A stretch of DNA of 64,000 nucleotides, taken from positions 1,736,649 through 1,800,648 of the forward strand of contig JAFMSR010000019.1 of NCBI GenBank assembly GCA_022818135.1, read 5' to 3'. Under the pieces are notes generated by a model. It saw only the letters and a list, made by a program, of their open reading frames with translations, ran no database searches and was not told the origin of the DNA. This document shows, one piece after another, positions 42,901 to 45,824 of the stretch (the stretch's first letter is position 1; the number at the start of each line of letters is the position of its first letter). Source of the stretch: Saxidomus purpurata (Eukaryota; Mollusca; Bivalvia; Venerida; Veneridae). A program made the translations under genes and the position numbers.

Positions 42901-45176
42901 GAAGAAAAAAATAAATGTAGCTAATAAACACAGATGTTGCTTTGTGACTTCTTTTTCTCGGTCATTTTTCCAATAGGTGGTGTTTACCATTTAACTAAGG
43001 GTATATAAAAACGTCTAGCAACAAGCAAGAGTTTAAATCAAGTAATAAGCTTTTATCTAAAACTATTCATTTAAAATATACGCAAGATTAAAATAATGTT
43101 TTCCTACAGCGCTCACTCCACTAAAATTAACGCTATTCAAAGAAAAGGCTTGCGGTTTACGGGTCGCAGTGTGTGCTTGGAGTTCTTTCAAAAAAAAAAA
43201 ATGTAATTTAATCGTGTCACCATGACAATCTCGCTTGTTATTTAATACCTGTTTGTGGTTTTTATAAGTATGCAGTTGATGTCCTTTCGAAATATATTAG
43301 TTATCAACTTTTTTTTAAATATTTGATTAATCTACATGTATGTTGAGAAATATACGCAAAAGTTTGTTTTATTTTCATTGCATTATACGCTTGAATAAAC
43401 CGTCCTATCTTTTTATAAGTGTTTCATTTGGAATTTTACAATGGGTAGGTTCCATTTATTGGTCATTGGGGTGCTCATTAAAGTCTAGTATTACTTGTAT
43501 GATTTCGACGGCATACCCCAAATTTGAAATGAAATAATCCGAAATATCAACATACATGTCTCATTTGCAGAAACCAGTGCCATATAGATAGAAATCGAAT
43601 AAAACATTTTGACGCATACAGCCGCAAACATTCAGGAGACCGAACCAAACGACTTTTACCTCCCTTTGATATCCCTAAAAGGTTAGAATCCGTTTGCATT
43701 GGTCTGTTTCTCCTCACTACCTCCGAGGCTTTCATTTTCACATGCTTGAGAAATGCCTTACGGTTTTCAAACACGCAGTCGCAGCATACACAGATATTTG
43801 AATAATACTCGCATGTATGCCATACTCTGAGGTGGTGTAATAGGTTTCTCCAAAGCAAAAAAAACACGTAACCACATTTCCTACAATGAAATATGATGTT
43901 CTTGTCGTTACTCTCCATAGTGAGATAACGGTCTCGCTTTATTAGCAACTGACCTCACCGTCTGTACCAAATCACTATCATATATATCAACACTACAAGC
44001 CACAAGAAGTGACCCTCCTCATACCTCCTCAATACCTCATCATACCTCCTCATGCCTCCTCGTACCTCCTCATTACCTCCTCAATACCTCATCATACCTC
44101 CTGAATGACTCACCTTGTCACTTCGTGTGGCTTATAGTGTTGATATATATAATAGTGAATTCCTACTATACCCCTGTAGAGATATATTATGTGACCTTTG
44201 CTCTGCTACACATCCTATAGAAAACCGACTCATGCATGTAAGATTTACACACCGGACATTAAGTGCTAATTGAATGGCGGACGCGAAAGCGATGATATGG
44301 TCTCCGAACGCATAAAATTTACATTTTAATGTAAAAAAAATCAGATTTATCATTTCAAGGCAGGAAACTGTTTCTGACACACTCGCAGACTTTCAGGAAT
44401 CTTGGTGCCAATCGAGTTAAGAGTAATTTTGGAATATATGGACCCTCCCGAGTTCAATGCGCTGGTCTGCGACTGTTTTCTACATACTCGCAGACTTTCA
44501 GGAATCTTGGTGCCAGTCATGTTAAGATCACTCCCAAGCATCGTGACAGACGTCTTATCACGTTTATCTCCCCTTTAACGCATGCGCAGTGCCCCAAAAG
44601 GGTAAATCTTCGGGAAGGGGCAAATCTTCGGGACCCGAAGATTTCCCCCCCCACTTTTATACTACTAGAAAAACATGTACAAGCATACATAAAACTAAGT
44701 CGAAAAGGAGGCATAATTCTGTCAAAAGGCTTGATAGAGTGACCTCCTCCTGTGTACAGGTTGGGGGCATGATGGTGAATAAGTGTGCAAAGTTTCAAAG
44801 CCAGATGACAATTGAATTGGAAAATATTTGAGGTGGTATGCAAACTTTAACGTAAATTCTAAGTCGAAAAAGGGGCATAATTCTGTCAAAATGCTTGATA
44901 GAGTTACCTCCATGATGGTGAACAAGTGTGCAAAGTTTCAAAGCCATATGTCAATGGACTTTGAAAATATTTGAGGTGGTGCGCAAACTTTAACATAAGT
45001 GGTTATGCCGGCGCTCGGGTGACTAGGATAGCTCTCCTTATTCTTCGAATAGTCGAGCTAATTACTGCACTAACATAATTTTTTGAGAACAGTTACAATC
45101 AGTAACTTTATTTCATTATAGTTATGAAAATACCTGGAGCATTAACTGTCCCTTGTGATTTTATTTCTACATGCAT
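9847..45176 (-). CDS. SPOUT1: SPOUT1 (CENP-32) homolog, SPOUT-domain RNA methyltransferase, 12 coding exons
   Basis: Joined minus-strand exons, 5' to 3': 45176-45134, 37195-37140, 31893-31863, 31340-31209, 29511-29423, 17513-17443, 16514-16375, 15901-15771, 15116-15047, 14153-13946, 11151-11004, 9924-9847. All junctions have GT/AG ends and matching phases; the total is 1197 nt (398 aa). The human protein is of similar size (about 376 aa). The N-terminus is a Lys/Arg/Glu-rich coil. The SPOUT domain then starts at RPYTVSIALPGSILDN and contains the conserved blocks YLECPQYLRK, LNPLDSPHHMR, AGLYWGYSVRLAS, DLTIGTSERG, FGGVQGLE and NTCPDQGSKTIRTE. Family knowledge: knotted SAM-dependent RNA methyltransferase, nuclear, also linked to centrosome-spindle attachment. 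The start at 45176 (purine at -3) is the weakest point; in-frame upstream sequence is open in the exon at 45814. Its introns hold most of the mobile DNA in this window. Confidence 0.88.
9946..10013 (+). repeat. Short SINE-like repeat with CAAA-rich tail
   Basis: The unit 'gggtcgtaccg..tatacctcgaa..ggtggtggac..aataagcacaataacaaacaaac' recurs at 14298-14363 and 59868-59925 with the same tail. This copy starts 22 bases upstream of SPOUT1 exon 12. Confidence 0.55.
10645..11003 (-). repeat. Three extra tandem copies of the 3' end of SPOUT1 exon 11
   Basis: A 114-bp unit is repeated at exact spacing: the GAACAGAG|GTATGTTT donor recurs with the motif cctctgttct starting at 10661, 10775, 10889 and 11003. 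The last is the real exon. Each unit holds about 85 bp of exon 11 (DDPSLLFQHYLNTCPDQGSK) with its donor and about 29 bp of intron, but not the true acceptor. Codon changes between copies are few and include a synonymous one (ACC/ACA Thr). The copies lie in the intron downstream of the genuine exon. Confidence 0.85.
11004..11151 (-). CDS. SPOUT1: SPOUT1 homolog, coding exon 11
   Basis: Acceptor tgtgtttcag, then HALIVFGGVQGLETSLEADE and on to NTCPDQGSKTIRTE, ending at donor GAG|GTATGT. It carries the glycine-rich knot region of the SPOUT fold. Confidence 0.9.
11883..11997 (+). CDS. Exon-like ORF inside the long-TIR element (unrecognised)
   Basis: ATG in a good context (CCAAAATGG) opens a 38-codon frame, MAGFMDTVFKAARSSKNIGI and onward, that ends at a consensus donor CTAG|GTACGA. 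The composition looks coding rather than random. I do not recognise the protein and found no matching downstream exon. It may be the first exon of the element's own gene or a captured host exon. Confidence 0.3.
12830..12966 (-). mobile_element. tRNA-derived SINE (copy inverted relative to 52365)
   Basis: On the minus strand, box B GTTCGAGCCCC lies within 'gcgagttcgagccccactg', followed by 'gtacctcctcatatgacacc' and 'agtactttttttccatg'. The same order occurs on the plus strand at 52365-52535, which establishes the family. Confidence 0.65.
13946..14153 (-). CDS. SPOUT1: SPOUT1 homolog, coding exon 10
   Basis: The largest exon: acceptor tttatttcag, then GTVVAPSEPR, AGLYWGYSVRLASSIGAVF and YDLTIGTSERG, donor TTTAA|GTAAGT. 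These blocks are the best-conserved part of the family. Confidence 0.92.
14298..14363 (+). repeat. Short SINE-like repeat with CAAA-rich tail
   Basis: Second copy of the unit described at 9946-10013 ('cgaacgaggatggtggaccc' then 'aataagcacaattacaaac'). Confidence 0.5.
15047..15116 (-). CDS. SPOUT1: SPOUT1 homolog, coding exon 9
   Basis: Acceptor tggtttcag, then DIQIDKHLVPGIRVTIKMEL, donor CTAG|GTAGGT. It matches the family segment IDK-L-PGLRVTV. Confidence 0.88.
15185..15730. repeat. Minisatellite of diverged ~60-bp units
   Basis: About eight to nine copies of 'cacataaatagaccctgctc', 'aatttacacaagatagaccc' and 'actccataatttagtataaa' follow one another with variable truncation. The array sits in the short intron between SPOUT1 exons 8 and 9. 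Confidence 0.85.
15771..15901 (-). CDS. SPOUT1: SPOUT1 homolog, coding exon 8
   Basis: Acceptor aatttcag, then VLNPLDSPHHMRAADEALYR and KGSYVNVGLTK, donor AAG|GTGAGA. The block LNPLDSPHHMR is a signature of the family. Confidence 0.92.
16128..16366 (+). mobile_element. SINE with (CAA)n tail
   Basis: It matches 31500-31738 over about 240 bases ('ctctttatgtgagaa', 'tctagtactggttcttccca', 'ctgcc..cctgt..aatgacc.aaatac') and ends in a CAA-rich tail. The tail stops about eight bases before the donor of SPOUT1 exon 7. Confidence 0.7.
16375..16514 (-). CDS. SPOUT1: SPOUT1 homolog, coding exon 7
   Basis: Acceptor gtttttcag, then TEGEFTGVGKHGHGNVQLAR and LQYLECPQYLRKCFFPHHKD, donor GCAG|GTTTGT. The phases match exons 6 and 8. 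Confidence 0.92.
17443..17513 (-). CDS. SPOUT1: SPOUT1 homolog, coding exon 6
   Basis: Acceptor tatattgcag, then IARAAAVFNIDEIIVFDETG, donor GAAAA|GTAAGA. It matches the family segment IARA-AIF-VDEIVVFDE. Confidence 0.92.
18150..18310 (+). mobile_element. tRNA-derived SINE in duplication copy A
   Basis: Box A-like TAGCCTGATGG and box B GGGTTTGATCCC are about 35 bases apart, followed by 'ggcaataaacatttattcca' and 'gagatctggagtgagtct'. The equivalent copy is at 25795-25960, so it was present before the duplication. Confidence 0.6.
19078..20457 (+). CDS. cGAS-like receptor / Mab-21 family nucleotidyltransferase, intact active site
   Basis: A 459-residue intronless ORF. The nucleotidyltransferase signature is visible: GS at 95-96 in VGSFYEGTKNNFPDEFDFIF, the paired acidic residues E108 and D110, and the third metal ligand D203 in KIHVDLVPSV. 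The Mab-21 C-terminal helical part follows (YRILKYLLNG, SSYRIKTLMIYHHYQC). At 321-350 three Cys-ending decapeptides (type DGNQASLGRC) interrupt the domain. Family knowledge: animal cGLRs sense foreign nucleic acid and make cyclic dinucleotides that activate STING; molluscs have many. Ligand and product cannot be read from sequence. Start: first ATG of the frame, preceded by stops. The gene lies antisense inside a SPOUT1 intron. It could also be a Mab-21-like protein with no sensing role. Confidence 0.85.
   Translation: MDGKNVETHSEHSKLELYLNDLYEKECVFKTGSEEVEFIQTGIETLVQSVVDLALEHFKNQTSFILGDPRYSESLSETFRKSRDRNCPTDIIQVGSFYEGTKNNFPDEFDFIFLLYSSENVSAYIDNKLIIGDDSRKLMFPLINAILGLANVTARNKGLLQYVDLCTSRKIYFDQYMYAKGPAAKLQFIYEKHGCTKKKIHVDLVPSVRESGNIVQKAVNRICCHAEFRKDIVSTGSYLFVHALFPNYTFTETEVRFMKHVLSKHHVKVYRILKYLLNGHGDDDMLRNYLHREHSDDKACKLYSSYRIKTLMIYHHYQCTDGNQARSGRCDGDQASLGRCDGNQASLGRCVLMVLNEMSRYSDIDRFPKLVNIYDTFKTNRIDPGNLQPQKPFFSMESGTYKLHLLPYLRSMLNDLKAMDRSEGNYDYERDRVKKSVTQRYFDDQSTEILLYERVKSPC
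20463..21051 (+). repeat. Pearl-like tandem units, left part
   Basis: About three units of the phrase set 'tcaattttgacc', 'gtcatgatttgaacaatctt', 'atgctacatgc..aaatatcta' and 'aggccttgtggtttcagaga'. The array is interrupted at 21052 by the TA-flanked transposon and resumes at 24740-25515. The first 25 bases also look like a Tc1/mariner-type end (cagtagagcctcagttaagc). Confidence 0.65.
21303..21572 (+). repeat. Two tandem copies of a ~135-bp unit
   Basis: The segment 'atgaaatgaaaaatatgta...ttagtaattacatgtttac' is repeated once in tandem with a handful of substitutions. Confidence 0.85.
22225..22919. mobile_element. Pogo/Tigger-like non-autonomous element
   Basis: The ends CAGTAAATTCTGCTTATAACG and, inverted, CAGTAAAATCCGTACATAGCG are related and flanked by TA (22223-22224, 22920-22921). 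Second inverted motifs ('ttccttatat', 'gttatatccg') lie inside. There is no transposase ORF. It is nested in the larger element at 21054-24550. Confidence 0.65.
24740..25515 (+). repeat. Pearl-like tandem units, right part, with terminal hairpin
   Basis: Four diverged units of about 150-180 bases carry the same phrases as 20463-21051. They end in 'gctcaccctggcaaagccaggtgagc', a perfect hairpin near 25485-25512. An orphan half of this hairpin lies at 18393-18411. Confidence 0.7.
25795..25960 (+). mobile_element. tRNA-derived SINE in duplication copy B
   Basis: Equivalent of 18150-18310: box B GGGTTTGATCCC, then 'gcaataaacatttattcca' and 'gagatctggagtgagtct'. Confidence 0.6.
26051..26105. mobile_element. 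Short hairpin MITE
   Basis: Inverted ends GGGTTGACCGCAAAACT / AGTTTTGCGGTCAAC with a 20-base loop. A second member lies at 28293-28364, just after gene 2. Confidence 0.6.
26948..28177 (+). CDS. cGAS-like receptor paralog with degraded active site and expanded repeats
   Basis: A 409-residue intronless ORF, paralogous to 19078-20457. The GS motif is kept (94-95), but the acidic pair reads E107-F-N109, so the first conserved Asp is Asn. After KYLY (about residue 175) the sequence jumps to HVKVYRILKYL. About 87 residues of copy 1 are missing in frame, including its D203. Two of the three metal ligands are therefore lost, and cyclic dinucleotide synthesis is not expected. Residues 231-300 hold seven Cys-ending decapeptides (three in copy 1). 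The C-terminal helical part is intact and the frame is open to its stop. It may be a pseudoenzyme that binds ligand or partner, or a young pseudogene that has not yet gained a stop. Confidence 0.75.
   Translation: MNEENVETHSENNKLELYLNDLYEKECVFKTGSEEVEFIQTGIETLVQSVVDLALEHLKNQTSFVGYPGSSESLSENFREFRDASCPTDIIKVGSFYEGTKNNFPDEFNFIFLLSYSEKLYAYKDNEVILMSSILMDLLINAILELAKVTARHKDSLQYVDLCTSRKIYFDKYLYHVKVYRILKYLMNGHGDDDMLRNYLYREHSDDKVCKLYSSYRIKTLVIYHHYQCTDGNQARSERSDGNQASLRSCEMNQASSGRCDGNQASLGRCDWNQTSLGRCDGNQTSLGRCDGNQTSLGRCVLMVLNEMSRYSDIDSFPVLVQQFMLFQNNRFDPGNLQQQKYYFSWESETNKLHLLPYLRSMLNDLKAMNSSEGNYDYERDRVKKSVTKRYFDAQSTEIILYERVKTPG
28293..28364. mobile_element. Short hairpin MITE
   Basis: AGGGTTGACCGCAAGACT pairs with AGTCTTGCAATCAACCCT. 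Same family as 26051-26105. Confidence 0.6.
28705..29305 (-). repeat. Inverted copy of the 18438-18650 type repeat, split by a MITE
   Basis: Read on the minus strand it follows the order found at 18438-18650 and 26245-26450 ('ctgtaaattg', 'gcagacag', 'aagtgggaa', 'aaaattaaa'). It is interrupted by the element at 28861-29254. Confidence 0.55.
28861..29254. mobile_element. Fold-back MITE with 5-bp target-site duplication
   Basis: The ends CACGGTGGGGAATCACGTGA and, inverted, CACAGTGGGGAATCACATGA pair over nearly 190 bases. ACATA flanks both sides (28856-28860, 29255-29259). It has no coding capacity. Confidence 0.8.
29423..29511 (-). CDS. SPOUT1: SPOUT1 homolog, coding exon 5
   Basis: Acceptor atttttcag, then RPYTVSIALPGSILDNAQSP and ELRTYLAGQ, donor CAG|GTATGC. 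It is the start of the SPOUT domain. The intron that follows (29422-17514, 11.9 kb) holds both cGAS-like genes. Confidence 0.93.
30679..30750 (-). mobile_element. tRNA-like sequence, probably a SINE head
   Basis: On the minus strand there is a box A TGGCGCAGTGG and a box B-like AGTTCAATCCC at tRNA spacing, between GTGGCGCAG and GGAGCC. The ends do not form a clean seven-pair acceptor stem, so I call it a SINE head or tRNA pseudogene. Confidence 0.5.
31020..31110 (+). repeat. Retroposon 3' tail with (TTA)n
   Basis: The sequence 'cataaagactttattattatc' follows a short conserved stretch. The same 3' end (ATAAAG then TTA repeats) recurs at 31935-31990 and 33100-33165, which suggests 3' ends of one retroposon family. 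Confidence 0.45.
31209..31340 (-). CDS. SPOUT1: SPOUT1 homolog, coding exon 4
   Basis: Lys/Arg/Glu-rich coil (KAAKRKWREEKLLNQLAKKR and following Glu runs), acceptor atgttag, donor TTAG|GTATTG in phase 1. It precedes the Gly-Arg-Pro-Tyr start of the SPOUT domain. Confidence 0.85.
31500..31738 (+). mobile_element. SINE with (CAA)n tail
   Basis: Second copy of the family at 16128-16366; it ends 'ctacaacaacaacaacaag'. Confidence 0.7.
31863..31893 (-). CDS. SPOUT1: SPOUT1 homolog, coding exon 3 (31-nt microexon)
   Basis: Acceptor atttttcag, then PKELKKWKEE, donor GAAA|GTAAGT. The phase is right on both sides, and the residues match the family motif WRKWK-KKE. Confidence 0.75.
31925..31992 (+). 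repeat. Retroposon 3' tail with (TTA)n
   Basis: 'gtaaccttcatgaaataaag' followed by ATTATTATT repeats; same 3' end as at 33100-33165. Confidence 0.5.
33060..33165 (+). repeat. Retroposon 3' tail with (TTA)n
   Basis: 'tgtaaccttcgtaaaataaag' followed by a TTA/TTAA microsatellite. A short 'tattgttttagtttaaacactatc' unit is duplicated just before it. Confidence 0.5.
33380..34010. repeat. Minisatellite-like array of ~90-bp units
   Basis: Six or so copies built on 'tcagtgaaatatcagtgttattt', 'aaatttcag' and 'gaatttctaccaattctt'. The left edge carries 'tatccccagtgaaaatatga'. The same edge, inverted, closes a related stretch at 54410-54590, so both are members of one family. Confidence 0.8.
34185..35442 (-). 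repeat. Pearl-like element, inverted relative to 6255-7066
   Basis: The edges are 'gagctcacc' at 34195 and 'caggtgagctaaaaa' at 35430. Inside are about six diverged 170-bp units sharing 'gtgacctagttttt', 'cattctgaccaa', 'catgaag' and 'cctccagagtgtt'. No ORF in it is believable. Confidence 0.7.
35443..37139. other. SPOUT1 intron, no gene recognised
   Basis: Nothing coding was seen. It includes an A23 homopolymer at 36386-36408. Confidence 0.45.
37140..37195 (-). CDS. SPOUT1: SPOUT1 homolog, coding exon 2
   Basis: Acceptor tttgaag, then an Arg-rich stretch ending RENAQNWRKVK, donor GAAG|GTAAAC. Both phases fit (1 in, 0 out). An alternative nearby segment, 37630-37686 (acceptor ttcttaag, donor CAAG|GTATGC), could be an alternative or 5' UTR exon; in the coding frame it reaches a stop. 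Confidence 0.65.
37861..38060. repeat. Left part of an older repeat split by the palindromic element
   Basis: It begins with 'gcgcgctcgactattc', which pairs as an inverted end with 'gaatagtcgagct' at 45046-45060. The host repeat therefore ran 37861-38068 plus 44674-45062 before it was interrupted. Confidence 0.55.
38061..38068. other. Target-site duplication of the palindromic element (left)
   Basis: TAGAAAAA directly precedes the element. The identical octamer follows its other end at 44666-44673. Confidence 0.85.
38626..38752 (+). repeat. (GAGGAGGTAT)n minisatellite, left arm
   Basis: About a dozen decamer-like units of 'atgaggaggt' and variants. The right-arm counterpart (44000-44105) has about three fewer units. 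Confidence 0.85.
38818..39218 (+). pseudogene. Left-arm copy of the 133-aa C2H2-like ORF, frameshifted
   Basis: Same gene as 43547-43948, but the homopolymer at 38902-38908 is T7, where the right arm has eight (A8 at 43857-43864 on the plus strand). The frame breaks after GYVFF, and the rest continues in the frame 38889-39218. One residue also differs downstream (A versus S in the K-x-EVV motif). It could be a real lesion or a homopolymer sequencing error. Confidence 0.7.
40081..40686 (-). CDS. C2H2 zinc-finger protein of the palindromic element, left-arm copy
   Basis: 201 residues, identical to 42076-42681 except one residue near the C-terminus (Val here, Ala there, in NY-x-TPQ). The domain description is under the right-arm copy. 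The frame is fully open. Confidence 0.72.
   Translation of the reverse strand: MFECDICFKVFRRRDNMLRHKRSAHPDEDSEEDAMSDISVQEDIFGPVNENNSDNSDDDMSVTSEKSLDIDPWEYIVEEAFDKCQSQYETEVKELMEEDTEISESEARENVFEDMKSTYRKAMMNIFGRKLVWFDAMKKDPIYKSIKKTVNQLIATEHYVGEEALKYAILKRRFLFDKVLDNYVTPQLEEEEDTEQMEDTE
40788..41153 (-). CDS. Basic protein of the palindromic element, left-arm copy
   Basis: 121 residues, the mirror of 41609-41974 with two substitutions (Asp for Val in the RKM-x-IFD motif, and Ser for Gly in AK-x-MLD). No known domain was recognised. Confidence 0.6.
   Translation of the reverse strand: MTFFTSVIAWMSRSEDAHLRKMDIFDTKEKRVKRKFNRSASRKSPVPHSEMYIRMVLPAEQTTAIAKSMLDRQSKPKVTLIDLELQRMKEVSKTRKRKGSIGKLDGISNKSNKGTICEQKA
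41368..41395. other. Central spacer of the palindrome
   Basis: 28 unpaired bases separate GGGAGTGCCCCC from GGGGGCACTCCC. The two basic-protein genes diverge from this centre, so it may also hold their shared promoter; no core promoter motif was recognised. Confidence 0.7.
41609..41974 (+). CDS. Basic protein of the palindromic element, right-arm copy
   Basis: 121 residues, rich in Lys, Arg and Ser (EKRVKRKFNRSASRKSPVPH; KTRKRKGS). The middle, VTLIDLELQRMKEV, is helical in character. I recognise no domain. A splice-acceptor-like tttacttcag lies inside the first codons (41617-41630), so the true 5' end may be an exon starting at SRSEDAHL. Downstream, GGGCAG|GTATTA and an acceptor ending TTTAG before the zinc-finger ATG could join a shifted frame of this region (APSASRKPKQTSKEDE) to the next gene. 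The unit may therefore be one spliced gene with a basic N-terminus and a zinc finger. Function unknown. Confidence 0.6.
   Translation: MTFFTSVIAWMSRSEDAHLRKMVIFDTKEKRVKRKFNRSASRKSPVPHSEMYIRMVLPAEQTTAIAKGMLDRQSKPKVTLIDLELQRMKEVSKTRKRKGSIGKLDGISNKSNKGTICEQKA
42076..42681 (+). CDS. C2H2 zinc-finger protein with acidic and helical regions (palindromic element)
   Basis: 201 residues. A classic C2H2 finger sits at the very N-terminus: C4-x2-C7-x12-H20-x4-H25 within FECDICFKVFRRRDNMLRHK. Then follow an acidic, Ser-rich stretch (about 26-75) and a likely helical domain (about 78-185), with WEYIVEEAFDKC, FGRKLVWFDAMKKDPIYKSI and YAILKRRFLFDKVLDNY. The tail is Glu-rich. It resembles uncharacterised finger proteins seen in many copies in bivalve genomes. 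Whether it binds the element ends, represses, or acts with an unseen transposase is unknown. The finger begins only three residues after the ATG, which hints that a spliced upstream exon supplies the real N-terminus. Confidence 0.72.
   Translation: MFECDICFKVFRRRDNMLRHKRSAHPDEDSEEDAMSDISVQEDIFGPVNENNSDNSDDDMSVTSEKSLDIDPWEYIVEEAFDKCQSQYETEVKELMEEDTEISESEARENVFEDMKSTYRKAMMNIFGRKLVWFDAMKKDPIYKSIKKTVNQLIATEHYVGEEALKYAILKRRFLFDKVLDNYATPQLEEEEDTEQMEDTE
43547..43948 (-). CDS. C2H2-like zinc-finger protein, right-arm intact copy (palindromic element)
   Basis: 133 residues. The first finger is C22-x2-C25 with H38/H39 and H44 (HCRKCGYVFFLLWRNLLHHL and RVWH). A second, incomplete finger has C55-x2-C58 and H69 but no final His at the expected spacing. 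The rest (75-133) is basic with no recognised domain. The gene converges with the zinc-finger gene at 42076, with 866 bases between the stops. The left-arm copy is frameshifted, so this is the intact version. Confidence 0.6.
   Translation of the reverse strand: MLIKRDRYLTMESNDKNIIFHCRKCGYVFFLLWRNLLHHLRVWHTCEYYSNICVCCDCVFENRKAFLKHVKMKASEVVRRNRPMQTDSNLLGISKGGKSRLVRSPECLRLYASKCFIRFLSIWHWFLQMRHVC
44000..44105 (-). repeat. (GAGGAGGTAT)n minisatellite, right arm
   Basis: Inverted counterpart of 38626-38752, shorter by roughly 29 bases. This difference accounts for the length difference between the arms. Confidence 0.8.
44666..44673. other. Target-site duplication of the palindromic element (right)
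   Basis: TAGAAAAA, identical to 38061-38068. Confidence 0.85.
44674..45062. repeat. Right part of the older repeat split by the palindromic element
   Basis: Two diverged tandem units share 'aagtcgaaaa', 'ggcataattctgtcaaaa', 'gcttgatagagt' and 'tgcaaagtttcaaagcca'. It ends 'cgaatagtcgagct', the inverted partner of the end at 37880. Confidence 0.65.
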
Positions 45177-45191
45177 CCTCCCTTGGCACAG
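45134..45191 (-). CDS. SPOUT1: SPOUT1 homolog, coding exon 1 with proposed start codon
   Basis: Acceptor tatacttcag at 45193-45192, exon of 58 nt, donor CCAG|GTATTT. The ATG at 45176-45174 follows GGGAGG (purine at -3) and gives MHVEIKSQGTVNAP, joining exon 2 in phase. The frame is open upstream to the exon edge, so initiation further upstream is possible. Confidence 0.55.
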
Positions 45192-45686
45192 CTGAAGTAT
45201 AAGTAAAAATATAATATATAACACTAACAGGTCATTTTAAAACATTAATTCTAAATGAAAATTTATCCTATATAGACAAAGAAGGATTTGAGCTGCTATT
45301 TTTGACTATTTTTAAATTCCCTTCTGCTTAATTTTCACACATCTAGTAGTTTTCAACACTACCAGTATCGCCAGCAATATCAACAAAAATAAGACAAATA
45401 GCATTTTATTTGATGAGTAAGAAAGAACAGCCAAATTTTCATGAAATGCAAGGAATGCACGGAATACTACAAGTCATGGCAGCTCCTTCATGTAAGCACA
45501 GCAAATAGTACCCCTTCGCATATTTATTTGTTTAAATTAACATGTTAGAATGGAAATAGATTTTACTTTATATAGTATGTTTATACTAAGAGGGTGTTTC
45601 CAGACCATACTATTTGAAAGACCTTGCTTAAATTTAAAGTACTGAATACATTGCACGTTTATTATAGCAAAACTTGAGATGAATAC

Positions 45687-45814
45687 CTCCAGGTACTGCC
45701 TGGACATTCCGTACAACATAGGACCAGTATAAGATTGGGTGCCATACCCCATGCATCTGTGAACATTTCCATCACATTCATTCTGTAACTGACCTGATGT
45801 TTCTGTCCAACCAC
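45687..45814 (-). other. Candidate 5' exon of the SPOUT1 homolog
   Basis: 128 nt between acceptor agtgtcag and donor GGAG|GTATTC. One frame is open throughout and in phase with coding exon 1, reading RCMGYGTQSYTGPMLYGMSR, which I cannot match to the family. It is either 5' UTR or an N-terminal extension. A transposable element ends 10 bases from its acceptor side. Confidence 0.4.
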
Positions 45815-45824
45815 CTGACACTAA

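Larger units (their letters stand above)
38069..44665. mobile_element. Gene-bearing palindromic (fold-back) transposable element, 6.6 kb
   Basis: The left arm 38069-41367 and the right arm 41396-44665 are inverted copies that look nearly identical over their whole length, around a 28-bp spacer. The ends GTAGTATAAAAGTGGGG are identical, and an exact 8-bp TAGAAAAA duplication flanks the element. Just inside each end are palindromes built on AAATCTTCGGG, and two direct copies of 'ggcaccaagattcctgaaag'. Each arm carries three ORFs and one G/A-rich minisatellite. The arms differ by 29 bp in length, mostly from the minisatellite, and by a few substitutions. No transposase is visible. An 8-bp duplication fits hAT, P or Mutator-like families; the long arms resemble fold-back and Mutator-like elements. 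The superfamily is unassigned. It lies in the first SPOUT1 coding intron. Confidence 0.88.

Noticed and set aside
38061..44673. Explaining the palindrome as a missed-adapter sequencing artefact
   Set aside because: The flanks differ, an exact 8-bp duplication borders both ends, the arms differ at several sites, and the flanking repeat is continuous when the insert is removed. A read-level check is still advisable.
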